Part shown: positions 45,475 through 57,700 of the stretch, piece after piece
Numbering within the stretch: position 1 is the stretch's first letter
Layout of the letters: the number at the start of each line of letters is the position of its first letter
Source: Mycocentrospora acerina
Taxonomy: Eukaryota > Ascomycota > Dothideomycetes > Pleosporales
Assembly: GCA_022701365.1 (NCBI GenBank)
Contig: JAKUHH010000233.1
Location: 701-64,700 of the forward strand
Direction of reading: 5' to 3'
DNA: 64,000 nucleotides
Position numbers and translations under genes: made by a program
The notes under the pieces: generated by a model
Databases searched by the model: none
Told to the model about the DNA's origin: nothing
What the model saw: only the letters and a program-made list of their open reading frames with translations

Positions 45475-47753
45475 TTACAATATTGCAACACCTGCAGAAT
45501 CGGCAATCGGCAAGTCGCCAGCCCGATTTGTCAAAACACCGCCAGAATGTCCAGTCACCGTGTTGTGATTCTCAGTTACCAGATCCTGCTCGATCAAAAA
45601 ATTCGAAAAGAACGCATCCATCCGATCCGTCTCTTCCAGCTCGCCAATCCAACTAACGTACTGGTCCGGCCTCACAATAACCGCACATCCCTTCATAGGA
45701 TCGATGCCATAATTCTTATACGCATTCCCATGACCTTCATGATAGGACTCATCATCCGCGAAGATCTTCCAGTAATCCCAGCCGAACTCCTCACTGAACG
45801 GATGGAAGATCTCCGGCAAGTCATGCACGGTGCAATCCGTCCTCTTGCTGCTATGGACCGTCAAGATCTCGATGACTGTGTCGACGGGCTTGCCTGCCGG
45901 TTGGAATCGTTTGATGAAGGATTTCGGGTCCGATAATGCCGTGCCGAGTTTCTCAATGCGGGATTTTTGGGCTGGATCGAGGATGTCGCCGGCGAAGATG
46001 AGGAGGCGCCAGCGCCCGTTGGACTTGAGCAGTTCTTGCAAGTGCCAGGGGCGCGCGTCGGCTTGATTGAGAACTTTGAAACTGGGCATGCGCATGCCAA
46101 GGAGGACGTTGGAAGCAAGATCTTGACGGCTAGAAATACCTTCGTGATCACACATGACGTCTGTTCCGTCTCCTTGTTCCCTGGAATCCCCATCTTTCGC
46201 TGTGATGATGGACTTGCCATAATTAACTCCTATTGCCCTACATTAGCAAACTCTAATCTTTGAAAACGTGGTGGTGGTTGTGACTTGCCGATTCCACTCG
46301 TAAACATATTCCCAGTCTCGAAAGCTTTCTTGAACTCGGCTAAGTCAATACCTTCGCTGTCGACGAGATCCTTGGCTGGTCTACCGGAGAACAGCTTGGA
46401 GAACTTCGTGTCAAAGTCGATGAGCTGTATTGCAACATGTCGCCTCTCGGATTGATACGTCTTAAGAACGATGGGATCCGCATAGCCGAGGACGACTTGA
46501 GAAAGCTTCCATCCGAGATTGTACGCTACAACATAGTCAACGACCTACAAGGTGGCGGCAAATACTAGACCTTGACTTACTATCTTGCATGCTAATGTTC
46601 ATTCCTTGTCCTGCTTTTGGGCTGTGCGTGTGCACAGCATCGCCAGCAAGGAAGACCCGCTCGTCGAGAGAAAATCTCTCGGCCATGCGCTGCCCGATCT
46701 GATACGCAGTCCACCAGTCACAGTGTTTGTATGTCAACTTGTAAGGGGCCATTATTTTCTGTGCAGCCTTCAGAATAGTCTCTGGCGTGATATTTGAGCG
46801 ATCCACACGTTGGCCCGCAGTCGAAGGCGCTTCCATAACAGATCGCAGCTGAATATATAGTCTGGTAAGCTTATTCTCTCGCGGAATAATCATCATGCTA
46901 CCGGCATCCTCGGAGTGGATTGCGCATCTAGTGCGAATATCAGGGAAGTCTGTTATCGGAATCACATCTATGACTCCCCAGACGTAATCTGTCGAGTCAC
47001 CAACCAATGCAAACTCTGGTCCTAGTTGCTTTCTCACCCAGGAATGCGCTCCGTCACAGCCGACAAGATACTTTGCTTGCACGATTTCAACCTCATCTTC
47101 GCGCCGGGCGGACACAGCCAGAATGTCTTCCGTATCGTCTTTGGACAGATTGCTGCGGAAAAGGCCGTTTTCGATACCTGTTTGTGCAGAAGCTGGATCC
47201 GCTGCAAGATGCCTTATCGTGACCGAGATCGGATAGTTCTCGCTGCGGTGTTTCTGCTTGGCCTGAGCAATTTCAAATTTCTCTGGCAGCACCAGACGCT
47301 CGACTCGAATGTCGCTGTGTTCAGAGATGGAATCCAGAAGAAATCGTTCAATGCGACCTTGGTGCAGCACAGCTTGTTGGTAGCGACTCAAGTTTTGAAT
47401 AGTATCGATCACCCTGTCCGTCCGCTGAATGTCGCCGTTGGGGCCCGGATTCCAGAGACACATCTCCAGCATGTGGTTTGACTCGTACCAAGCACGGTGT
47501 CCGAAACCAAAGGAGTCAAAAATCTCTAGGGTGCGTGATTGCATTCCATCGGCTTGGCCGTTGAAAACCTTTCGACTCTGTAAGTGAGAGCTTGCGAAGT
47601 ATTGCTATCGTCCAGGCGTACCTTTGTACCTCGCTTATCCACGATTCGCGTCTTCACACCTGTCCGACTGAGCCAGTTCGCGAGCATGAGTCCAGCTGGA
47701 CCAGCCCCGACAATGAGTACATCGACCTTGCTTGTCTTTTGTTTTTCAGTCAT
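45475..47753 (-). CDS. FAD-dependent phenol hydroxylase-type monooxygenase
   Basis: Four exons (47753-47622, 47568-46581, 46525-46289, 46229-45475) join to 703 residues. It has the N-terminal FAD fold (VDVLIVGAGPAGLMLANWL), the DG motif (YLVGCDGAHSWVRKQLG) and the GD motif (VFLAGDAVHTHSPKAGQGMN), followed by a thioredoxin-like C-terminal domain (MRMPSFKVLNQADARPWHLQELL), the layout of fungal phenol 2-monooxygenases. These use NADPH and oxygen to add a hydroxyl beside an existing one. With hydroxyquinol dioxygenase next door the likely substrate is resorcinol, giving 1,2,4-trihydroxybenzene. The third intron (46230-46288) appears to start with GC rather than GT. The gene shares its promoter region with the divergent permease. 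Confidence 0.85.
46230..46288 (-). other. GC-AG intron in the hydroxylase
   Basis: On the minus strand the intron runs GCAAGT...AATAG. Only this choice joins FTSGIG directly to VNYGKS, as the family requires. GC donors with a strong AAGT context occur in a small share of fungal introns. Confidence 0.65.
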
Positions 47754-48653
47754 CTTGCTATACTGCGGATGATTCGAAGTTGTGCCAGAACCCGTAGGTA
47801 GTGTGCAGTATTTGGTAGAAAGAGTGAAATCGAGAATGAAAGTAAGAACGTCAAATTCGAGGTTAGAATTGTTCTTCAGACAAGAAACGGAAATTAATAA
47901 GGGCAGAATACGGTCGGGATTGCGACTTACTAGGTTATCAATATTCAGGGAAATATAACACTAGCACCACTCGGAGCAAATGAGACAGTAACAGCTTTGC
48001 TCTCCTATACTGAATCACTACTCCGCATCTCGCGGAATCGTAGCGGCCAGACCGTTGGGATGCCACCTGGGCCGAGGAATGATGGAGTTGAAAGTCTGGG
48101 GAACATACGAGTCAGGTCTTGTCGGTTCTGTGGTAGGGGCAGCGACCTTCGGGATGGTCGGGATGCGTCTCGGAATGTCGGAACCCTTCTGATTAGCTGC
48201 ATGACAGCCAGCATACGCCGCGCCACGCCATCTACTTAAAATAATAGCATAGTCAACTCACATAGCCAAACCCTCCCCGAGATGTACCGTAGTCATTGTC
48301 TCGTAATAAGATATCTGTGGCACAGCTGATACCCCCTAGCAGTCTCCTGCAGGGTCCAGGTCGGAGAACTTGTCTGTTGGGATCCTAGCCCCCCGCTGTT
48401 TCTACCCCGGATGTGGAGACGAAAACATGGCATAGTCTAGCATCTACCCACCCCAAATCCAAGGAGGCTATAGTATGAACTAGTCTATAGAGTTAACATG
48501 TCAGCATTCAAGCACGGATCACAATAAGGTTGAACTTCTCTTATAGAGCCTGCTCCCGCACCCCAGTCTTCTTCTTTTCTTTGCTTTAATCTTCTGCAAT
48601 CACTCATCGCAGTAAAGCTCTAGAAGACCGACAATACTCTTACTTCGGTAACA
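47754..48653. promoter_or_regulatory. divergent promoter region, hydroxylase and permease
   Basis: A 900-base region separates the two divergent ATGs and should hold both promoters. Stretches rich in C and T (for example TCTTCTTCTTTTC) lie just upstream of the permease start. No palindromic operator is clear. Confidence 0.45.
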
Positions 48654-50309
48654 ATGCATTCTCAGCACGATCATCCTGAGTATACCGCAGTTGTTCCTGT
48701 CAGTGACAAAAGTACGCATTGCCATATCGAATATGGAAGTGACCAGGGTACTAAGGGGAGAATTGAAGGGATCGAATCCATCGACGAGTAAGTAAACCAC
48801 TTGTATCAAGGGCAAGTGTAAACTGACGGTCGCGAAGATACGGAAATGCCGTTTTTGAAATAGACCCGGCTGCAGAACGCCGATTGCGGCTTAAAATCGA
48901 TTTTTGCGTCGTCCCAACAGTGTTTCTTCTGTATCTCTTTTGTTTTATCGATCGAACCAATATCGGTAATTACAAGCCACCAGGGATCTCATCGTTATGC
49001 TTGCTAACTCGTCGAAGGAAATGCGAAACTCGCGGGATTTGAAAAAGACCTCCACCTCAAAGGCTACGACTACAATGCAGTGCTCTCGTACTTCTACGTC
49101 TCATATATCCTTCTCGAAATTCCAGCAAACACCCTATGCAAGATTATGGGACCAGCCTGGTTCCTGCCCCTCTGCACAGTCGGCTTTGGCTTCTGTTCGC
49201 TCTGCACAGCCTGGGTCCACGGCTACTCCGAGGCCGCCGCCGTTCGCTTCTTCCTGGGTGCCTTCGAAGCCGGCATGCTGCCTGGTATTGCTTATTATTT
49301 GTCCAGATGGTACCGCCGAAGCGAGCTCGTGTTTCGACTGTCGCTTTATATCATCGCAGCTCCCATGGCTGGCGCATTCGGAGGGCTACTCGCATCAGCA
49401 ATTCTTCGACTAAACCACTTCGGTTCTTTCAAGTCATGGAGAATGCTTTTTGCAATCGAGGGGATAGCTACTATTGCCGTCGGAGTTCTCGCGTTTTTTA
49501 CTATGACTGATCGCCCGGAGACAGCCCGGTGGTTGAATGCCGAGGAGAAGGAAATGACTATCCGCCGTGTACAATCGGAGAGCATGAGTACTACACAGGT
49601 GCTTGATAAGATCGATGTAGCGAAGCTCCTTCGAGGAATTTGTAGTCCGATCACACTCGCAACGTCTATGGTGTTCTTGCTCGACAACATCACTGTACAA
49701 GGTCTCGCCATCTTCGCACCAACCGTCGTTCGTACAATCTACCCAAAGGAGACAGTCGTCACACAGCAGCTACACACCGTACCTCCATATATCGTGGGTG
49801 CGGCTTCCGTCCTCATCGTCTCTTTCGCCAGCTGGAAGACCAACAAGCGCACAGTGTTCTTCATGCCCTGCGCGGCTCTCATGATGACCGGCTACATCAT
49901 GTTTCTAGCCAGCAAGCAGCCACTTACACGATACGGTGCGACATTCATCATTGCCGCCGGCGCATTCCCCTTTGGAGCACTTTGTAATGCACAGGTAGCT
50001 GCAAACGTCGCATCCGACACGGCGCGCGCATCTGCTATCGCGACCAATGTTATGTTCGGAAACATTGGAGGCTTGGTCTCGACTTGGAGCTTCTTGCCTT
50101 TCGATGCCCCCAACTACAGGATCGGGAATGGCCTTAACTTGGCTACCTCGGCTTCCATTATAGTTATTTCGATTTTTATTTTGGTCTGGATGAGATGGGA
50201 CAACAGTCGCAGGAGCAAGCTAAACGTGTCGTCGCAGCTGGACGGTCTCACTCAGAAGCAAGTCGAGGATCTTGATTGGCGCCATCCAGCTTTCAAGTGG
50301 AAGTCTTGA
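48654..50309 (+). CDS. MFS permease, anion:cation symporter (Dal5-like) family
   Basis: Exons 48654-48787, 48838-48965 and 49018-50309 join to 517 residues with GT..AG introns of 50 and 52 bases. The family's first helix (KIDFCVVPTVFLLYLFCFIDRTNIG, ending in the conserved DRTNIG) lies right at the second intron. Next come YFYVSYILLEIPANTLCKIMGPAWFLP, FEAGMLPGIAYYLSRWYRRSEL (a signature of this family) and GAFGGLLASAILRL, and later helices through SIIVISIFILVWMRWD. The family carries small organic anions with protons, including allantoate, nicotinate and phthalate-type aromatic acids. Placed between a phenol hydroxylase and a dihydroxybenzoate decarboxylase, it is a good candidate importer of the aromatic acid. 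No damage is seen. Confidence 0.88.
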
Positions 50310-51361
50310 GGGGATGAGCGTGTATTGCTCTCTCTGTTAGTGTTTCAAATAGCGAGAACTTGGTACTGCTGAATATAAATGCGGGAATTTTTTTTTCTGC
50401 ACGCTTTAATTACTACGGATTGTCAATCTTTGTTTACAACCAGGAACTACCAAGTTCATATACGCTCTGTCGAGCATCGCATGAACGATTATTACCAGGA
50501 CCTAGTAGATGTTACATGTTCAAAATATATGACGGTAAGAACAGCACATGTGAATTGATCATAAACATTTGATGCCTGGGCTTATCTGACGGGAAACAAT
50601 AAACAAGCCCTGCTTTTTGAATGTCTTTGAATAGAAAACGCCCCGAGACTGCCGTACAATGAGGTCTGTATCCCTGCCCAACCATTTTCATGCCATGACC
50701 CATTAATATTTCAACACGAAGCCTCCGAAAAGTTGAACCGTGCAACTTGGTATCTCGTAGTGATAGACATCACATTCCACCTAAGGAGCGGTATTTGAAC
50801 ATATGAACACAGTCGTGACATTCTCTACTCGATACTTACCAGTATACATTGCAGTGCAGTGCTTTGCCTTGGAGAGGAGATCGAGCGAGCCAAACCGAGG
50901 CGAGATATTGATTTTCGTTCCGACGGAACAGGGGTTATCGGCTCGCTTAGCGGGATGGATTTCGGGAGCGAAGTAGATCGTATATGGAGAAATCAAGGGG
51001 CGCGTCACATGGGGTCATTCTAATTACAGGTACTAGTAGATTTGCCCCACAAATAGGCTGATCCCGACGAGACTCGGGATGCCTCTCGATAGGATCATCT
51101 CAGTTCCCCGCGCACTCCATCAGCAACCGGGACCAGTGAGTGGGAGGAGAACGGATCGTAACCGGTTGAAGAAGAGAAACCTGAAGTTTATGTACCACTC
51201 TTATAAGAGGTGCCACCCGGCTGAGTCTCTTGAATCAGTCCATTCCCTCCTTCACCAAGCTCCGCCACGCATTCTCTTCTTTCTCTGCTGTATCAGAATC
51301 TCGATTCCAGCGCGTCTTTTTCCCTCTTACCTCCAAATTCATAGATTCTAGAACCAGCAAC
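50310..51361. other. intergenic, permease to decarboxylase
   Basis: The stretch holds the permease terminator and decarboxylase promoter. AACCGGTT lies at 51160-51167, about 195 bases before the decarboxylase ATG. Short frames on both strands look random. From 51060 the composition becomes GC-richer, and a pyrimidine-rich leader (TTCTTTCTC) lies shortly before the gene. Confidence 0.45.
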
Positions 51362-52432
51362 ATGGCTCTTAACCGCAAGACATCCGAGACCATCAAGGTC
51401 GACCGACTGCCGCAGAAAATTGCCCTTGAGGAAGCAGTCGGCAGTCCCTTTTTCGTCGCGCACGGCACCCACCCCCCCACACCCATGATCATCGGTGTGA
51501 AAGACGGGCTACCACCTTACAACGCTCCCTTCCTCGAAGACATCGACGACCGTCTAAACAACGTCTCTAAACGCCTTGAGTCCATGGACGCCTCCGGAAT
51601 CGCCTACGCCATCGTCTCGCTCACTTGCCCCGGCGTCGAAGGTATCCTCGACGCCGATGAGGCCGTCGAGCTCGCACGAAAGACCAACAATGCCCTGCAC
51701 GAGATCTACGTGAAGGCGCACCCAACGCGCTTCGGCTTCTTCTGCTCGGTACCGATGCAGAAGCCCGAAGAGGCAGCGAAAGAACTTGAACGATGCGTAA
51801 AGGAGCTCGGAGCCAAGGGCGCACTGATCAATGGTTTCACGAATATCGACAAGGACGATGTCAGCAAGGTGCGGTATCTAGATGATCCGGCGTGCGAGCC
51901 ATTCTGGAAAAAACTCAGCGAGCTGGATGTGCCGCTGTATCTCCACCCCCGCATTCCCCCGTTGGATCAACAGCGCATGTACGTCGACTTGCCCAACTTG
52001 TCGCAAGCTGCGTACGGTTTTGGCGTAGAGACGGCGGGACACTCGCTGAGGATAATGTGTTCGGGCATCCTCGACAAGTACAAGAACATTCAGATCATCC
52101 TTGGGCACTGCGCAGAATCACTGCCGTTCTTGGTACACCGCATTGATCATCGCATGGCGATCGGGATCAGAGGTACCAACGGCCCATATGAGAAGTCCAT
52201 GATGCATTATCTCCAGAATAACTTCATTGCCACTTTGGCAGGCGTGCGGAGAGAGAGTACGATGCGCAATACGATCGATGAGATGGGTGAGTCGCGAGTT
52301 TTGTTCAGCGTGGATTATCCGTACGAGAGCAATGAGGATGCGGCGGATTGGTATGATGGAATGCAGCTGAATAAAAACACCCGGGCGGCCGTAGGATGGG
52401 AGAATGCGAAGCGGATCTTCAAGCTTACATGA
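51362..52432 (+). CDS. dihydroxybenzoate decarboxylase (amidohydrolase-2 / ACMSD family)
   Basis: This intact gene of 356 residues has no intron. It resembles fungal 2,3-dihydroxybenzoate and gamma-resorcylate (2,6-dihydroxybenzoate) decarboxylases, metal-dependent TIM-barrel enzymes that remove CO2 from hydroxybenzoic acids. Likely metal or catalytic residues are Glu23 or Glu24 (KIALEEAVGSP), His195 (VPLYLHPRIPP), His249 (IILGHCAESLPF) and Asp318 (VLFSVDYPYES). The frame is open upstream to an ATG at 51230, but 51362 is preferred because it has a good context (AACATGG) and starts close to the family's N-terminus. If its substrate is gamma-resorcylate or a related acid, the product resorcinol is what the hydroxylase would use. 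It is the last intact gene before the decayed DNA. Confidence 0.9.
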   Translation: MALNRKTSETIKVDRLPQKIALEEAVGSPFFVAHGTHPPTPMIIGVKDGLPPYNAPFLEDIDDRLNNVSKRLESMDASGIAYAIVSLTCPGVEGILDADEAVELARKTNNALHEIYVKAHPTRFGFFCSVPMQKPEEAAKELERCVKELGAKGALINGFTNIDKDDVSKVRYLDDPACEPFWKKLSELDVPLYLHPRIPPLDQQRMYVDLPNLSQAAYGFGVETAGHSLRIMCSGILDKYKNIQIILGHCAESLPFLVHRIDHRMAIGIRGTNGPYEKSMMHYLQNNFIATLAGVRRESTMRNTIDEMGESRVLFSVDYPYESNEDAADWYDGMQLNKNTRAAVGWENAKRIFKLT

Positions 52433-52829
52433 AGAAAGTGGCATCAGAGATCGTGTGTACATATATCCCTTCCACACTCTAGTAGTACCAATATAGCTCG
52501 CCACAGATAAACAAGCAATTATGTTGATTCGTTTACAACTAATTCTCCTATAACATAGTTCCCTAGTAAGTCGACTACATAGGTAAGTTGCCTACATTAC
52601 TAAGACAATACGAAACTACTATAGCCTATAACGTAGATGATAAGTAAATTAGCTATATAAATAAGTTAGCTAAATAAGCAAGATAGCTATATAAGTAAGT
52701 TAGCTATAACATACCCCGCAGGCAAGCTGGTCAACAGGCGAGCTAGTCACTTTTGCTAAGCCCCTACTAAAACTCGCCCTACTATAGCCTAACCAATATA
52801 AGGCCACAGATTATGCACAATCTGCTATG
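52433..52829. repeat. AT-rich junction with tandem repeats and a pogo-end fragment
   Basis: Between 52640 and 52708 a unit close to TAGCTATATAA(G)TAAGT recurs. From 52709 to about 52795 the sequence matches the terminal inverted repeat of the transposon at 888-2751 (ACATACCCCGCAGGC...CTTTTGCTAAGCCCCTACTAAAA) with TA just outside. Only one end is present, so it is a remnant. Confidence 0.65.
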
Positions 52830-54415
52830 CTTTAGGTTTAACATTAGAGCTACGCTAACTTAAACAAGTAATTTATTAGTACAGTCTGTAGTTACAAACT
52901 GTTAGTATTGCTGTAATATTTTTCTATTAGTTTTAGTATAAAGTATTTTTATAAGAATAAAATTAGCCTTATTTTAAGAGTATATATAGTTGCACATATT
53001 GTAGTGTAAACAGTATAGTTATAAAGAAGATAACTTTAGTGCTTAAGTTAAACACTAATATAACTGCAACCTTATTAAAATATTAACAGGTAAATAATGC
53101 ACTATTAATAACTTACTACTAATAACACACTTTTACATACTACAGTATTTACAATATAGATTACTTGCACTAATAGAAGGTATTAGCTATCTATTAGAAC
53201 ATAATATTCTTGTCTGTAGAGAGCATAAGACTGCAGTAGGGAATCTTAATATGTATTTGCATTAATATTATAGGCTTATAAGCAAGGCAAAGAAAGAGAT
53301 TATAAACTGCTATATGCATAATTAGATATAATCTTTAGATAATATTAAGCTGCCTAAGCTATTAGGACTATTAGTTAAAGAGCTTAGAGAGCTACTTAAT
53401 AAATTTTAATATAAGGCAGATAACTGCAGCTTTCTTATAGTTAATTAAAATATACTATAAAAGTATTGCAAGGCTAAGCATAGATACTTATAGAAAAGTA
53501 ACATAAGCAAGCTTTACTGCAAGGTTAAGCTACAGATGTTCTTCTAAGGTAAAGAGCTGCAGTAATACTTTATTATAAATACAGCAGACAGTAATATAGC
53601 TTTAGTTGCTAGTAAAGAATTAGATGTAGTGCAGCAGCAATTAGCTAAATAGAAAGAGACAAGATAGGTGCATAAGGAAGCAGCACAGGTTATAGATGCA
53701 GAGGCTGTAAAGACTAATTAGACTAGCTAGTTTAAACAGACAGGCTAGGTAGAGCATTTAGCAAAGCATAACTAAGCATATCTTGCCTATTAAACTTAAC
53801 TACCTAATAGAGAGGAGACAAAGCTATAACAAGCTGCTAATCTAGTTAAACTGCTTATTAAGAGAAGTATTAGAGGATTAGCAATACTTAAGCAAGAGAC
53901 AAGACACTAGTTAAAGAGCGCAAAGTAACTAAAGATAAATTAGCAGCTGTTAAGATAATTACAGAATCTTAAAAGTTAGACAGTCTATGCAAGCTATATA
54001 GTTAAGTTTATATGCTATACACTGCGCATTCTTGCTAATAAAAAAATAAAGATTATACAAAGTTACTGTATTATAAGAGATAGTAATAATAAAAATAGTA
54101 AGTATAATAATAGTAATAGTATTATATTAGATAGTACTACAGATTGTAGTAGGATTGCATCTAGTTCTAAGGCTAGCAGGGCTAAAAGTAATACAGATAA
54201 TAATAATAAGAACAGCTAGCTGCACTGCAGCAAGCAACGCAAAAAAGAGACAGAGTTAATAAAAGATGTGCAAGAACTGTTTTGCTAGAAAGGCACATAG
54301 AAGATATAAGCTATACAGCTATAAGATGCTCTTAACATAAGTAACAAAGGTGCAAAATTAGAGTTGTTACTTAACTTGTTTAGCGCATTTATATTTAAAC
54401 CTGTTAGCAACAACC
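52830..54415 (+). pseudogene. helicase-type element, copy 1 fragment, RIP-decayed
   Basis: This segment begins with the 5' repeat shared with 19020-19690 and then holds decayed protein remnants. On the plus strand TNRTSWF-like text (KTN.TS.FKQTG.VEHLAKHN.AYLAY) is followed by SYIVKFICYTLRILANKKIKI and an Asn/Ser-rich linker, ending ELLLNLFSAFIFKPVSNN. The same order of segments recurs in copy 2 (55280-55980), so the two are partial duplicates. The copy breaks off near 54415, where a dispersed repeat shared with 720-820 starts. Confidence 0.65.
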
Positions 54416-54779
54416 TACCTAATATGAGGCGAGATGTTAGGCCTAACATTTGCTTAGATAGGCTTAGCGTTAGGGTTTTAAACTTTAAAAGAGGAAATTC
54501 TGACCCTAAACATCTACTTTATTAACCCTTAAATATCCTACAATTTATTAATTAGATATAATAGTTTTTTATACAAGTCTTATACAGAATTATAAGCGCT
54601 ATTAGCTACTAGACTTGCAGTAGGTATTAATACTTAAGGCTGTAATGTAGGTTAGGTTTTGCAGAGATAGAGAACCCTGCCTAAGATAGCTAAGCGCTTA
54701 TTGCGCAAGATAAGCAGCAAAGCAGCAACACTGTTTACTGCAAAGATAATAATTACTAGCCTAAAAAAGTTTTTATAGA

Positions 54780-57700
54780 TAATTGTAATACTGTCTTTAG
54801 CTTTCTTATAGAATATAGTATGCTAGTATGTAAGTAGCACTGCACAGGAATTATTAATCTTAATAGGCACTTGCAAGAACAGTATAGAACTCTAATTGCA
54901 CTGCAGTAATAAGTAGTATAGTATTTCTTATAATTTTCTATTATTAATCTAAGTGCAATTAACCTCCTAGAGCAGCTAGCATTGCTAGTTTAAGAGCTTA
55001 AGGCGCTGCTAGACAGAATAAAATGCAAAGCATGCAGCTTTATTACAGTAAATAGAGGAAATATAAAGACACACTGCAAAAAATTACATTAACTTTTATA
55101 GGCTAGTAATAAAAGCATATTATATAAATCTGTTAAGGTTTAGATGTTTTTTAAGAGTAGAAGGCTACAAAAATATTTTGTTGTTAAGTTAAGCATTTCT
55201 AAAAATATATAAAACTTAGTTTAAAATTAAGTTATTAGTTAACAACTTAGCACATAGCTTAAGGTGTAGGAGTAACTTAATAAAGACATAGATATTATAA
55301 GAGATACTGCAAAGACTAATAAGACTAGCTAGTTTAAGAGAACTAGGTAGTTAGAGTTTTTTAAAGACTAGAATCTAGTCTATCTAGCTTATTAAGCCTA
55401 ATTACCTAACTGTAATAAAGTAAAACTGCAGGCTGCTACTTAGTTAATAGAACAGTTAATTAAAAATTATGTTAAGGGCTTAGCAATGCTTCTGCAAGAA
55501 ATATAACAATAGCTTTGCAGTGCGCAGCAGACTAAGGTTAATTAACAGCTGCTAGCGCAACTGCAGAACCCTAAGAGTTAGGCAACATATGCTAGCTACA
55601 TAGTCTAATTTATCTGCTTCTATCTTTGCATTCTTAAAGACAAAGAGGCTTAAGTATATAAATATATATTACAGAGAGATTAGGCTGTTAATAGTAGCAA
55701 AGAGTTAAGCAGTAAGGATGCTAGCACAAAGAGTAAGTGCAATAATAGTAATAAAGATAACAAAGCTAATAGCAACAATAATAATAGTATTATGCTGTAG
55801 CGCTAAATATGTAAAAAAAAGCAGGCAGATAAGATAAAAGATACACGTAAATTGTTTAGCTAGAAGGATAACTAAAAGGCGCTAGCAATTTAGCTATAGC
55901 TTGCACTTAACAGCAGCAACTAAGCTGCTTAAAAAAATATTCTGCTAGACTTGTTAAGTTTATTTATACTTACAAGCTATAGCAATGTTGTGCTGTTAAG
56001 TAGATTAGTGCAGTTTCTTACTGTGCTAGGTATAGATATAGAGATAAAATGCTTGCGCACTGCAAAGAACTACTCTTATATGCTAGTAGGGATAGTATAT
56101 TGCATCTAGGTACTTAGAGTTAAGAAACTTCTTCTTGCTGCAGAATGTAATAATTAAATAGAAGATAACTGTAACAGGTTCTTAGACATGCGCAAGAGGT
56201 ATCTATCTAACAGCTTATACAGTCTAATAAGTAAGATAATTAATCTTCTAGCATATAGCAAACATGCTGCGCTAAATAAAGGCAATGCTAGCAATACATA
56301 CTAGTTACTAGATAAGAAGATCTTTTATCTTAATAGCTAGCCTATTGTTATTAAAAACTTCTGCTAGATAGCCTAGAGCATACAAGCTAAGGTAGTAAAG
56401 TAGTTCTAGCAGTTATTATAAGTTAATGTAGTTGCTAATTGCTTTGCTATTAATCTTGCAAAGATTATAGATAATGTTATATTTACAATGCAAGGTAAGT
56501 CTTTTATTACTAATCCTGCTAACTGTCTATCTAACAGGCTAGCTTAGATGCTTAGACAGGCGCAAAGCAAGGAGGGCAGCATGCAGCTGCAAACAGTAGA
56601 TAGCTAGTAGAGAGGCAGAAAGGTGCAGCAGTATCTGCAGCAAGTAGACTGCTTTAAGGAGCTATTAGTAGGTAGTGTTTACATTAAGCAGAGACAGCTA
56701 GGTTAAGGTTTAGAGATTACAACAATACAATTCTGCAATAAGGTGTTACAGGACTGCAATATTTTTATTATAAGTAGTGTAGTTATAATAGTTGTCTGTT
56801 ATTACAAATTGCAGTCTTAGTAGAATAAGCTAAAGGTTATCCTATGCTTTCTGCTGCTGCAGTTAAGGCAGATTATAGCTTTATATTTATGTTACTTACA
56901 GCTGTTTTAAGAATATCTTATTGTGTAATTGCTAAGTAGTAGCTTAATCAATTATATCTAAAGCAACAAGTAAAAGGCATAGGGCACTAACAAGCTTACA
57001 AGAGTAATTAGGCGCAAGACAGGCAAGTAACTAGGCGTTAAGCTGCACACGCTAGGTTATTATCACGCAGTAATAGGCATTAGTAGAGTTAAGGTAGAAG
57101 AGTTGTTTAGTAAGGGCTATTAAGACAAGGTTAAGGAGGTAGATAAAGTTAAGGTAGATAAGGATTAAGAGGATATTATTAAGCTACAGAACTCCTAGAC
57201 AACAGCAATAAGTGTAGGTAACTACAGCGTGCTAATTAATATTATTAAATATCTTAGCGTGCAGTTAATAGATGTGTTCTGACTACTTAGCATAGCGTAG
57301 CACTGCTTCTTAGGCGTAGATAGGCAGGCAGATAAGCTTATAGAGCTAAGCAGTAGGAATAAGCAGTAGATGCAAGAGAGTATGTTAGAGCTTGTTATAT
57401 TGCTAAAAAAGAAGGCTGTTTAGGTAGAAGATCTGTAGACAGAGGTAGTACATAAGGCGTTGCAGCAAGTACTAGGCAAGCAAGACATTAGCTTCTAATT
57501 AATTAAGCAAGAACAGGCGCTGTACACAGTACTAGACAATTAGACGCTGCTTATTATAGTTCTTCTAATAAGAGGGGGCAAGAGCTTGCTGTTTACACTG
57601 CTAGCTTATATTAAAGACAGTGTAACTGTAGTTGTTGTGCTATATTAGGCGTTAATTAAAGACTTAGTTAAGCAGATCTGTAAGTACAGTGTTAACTGTA

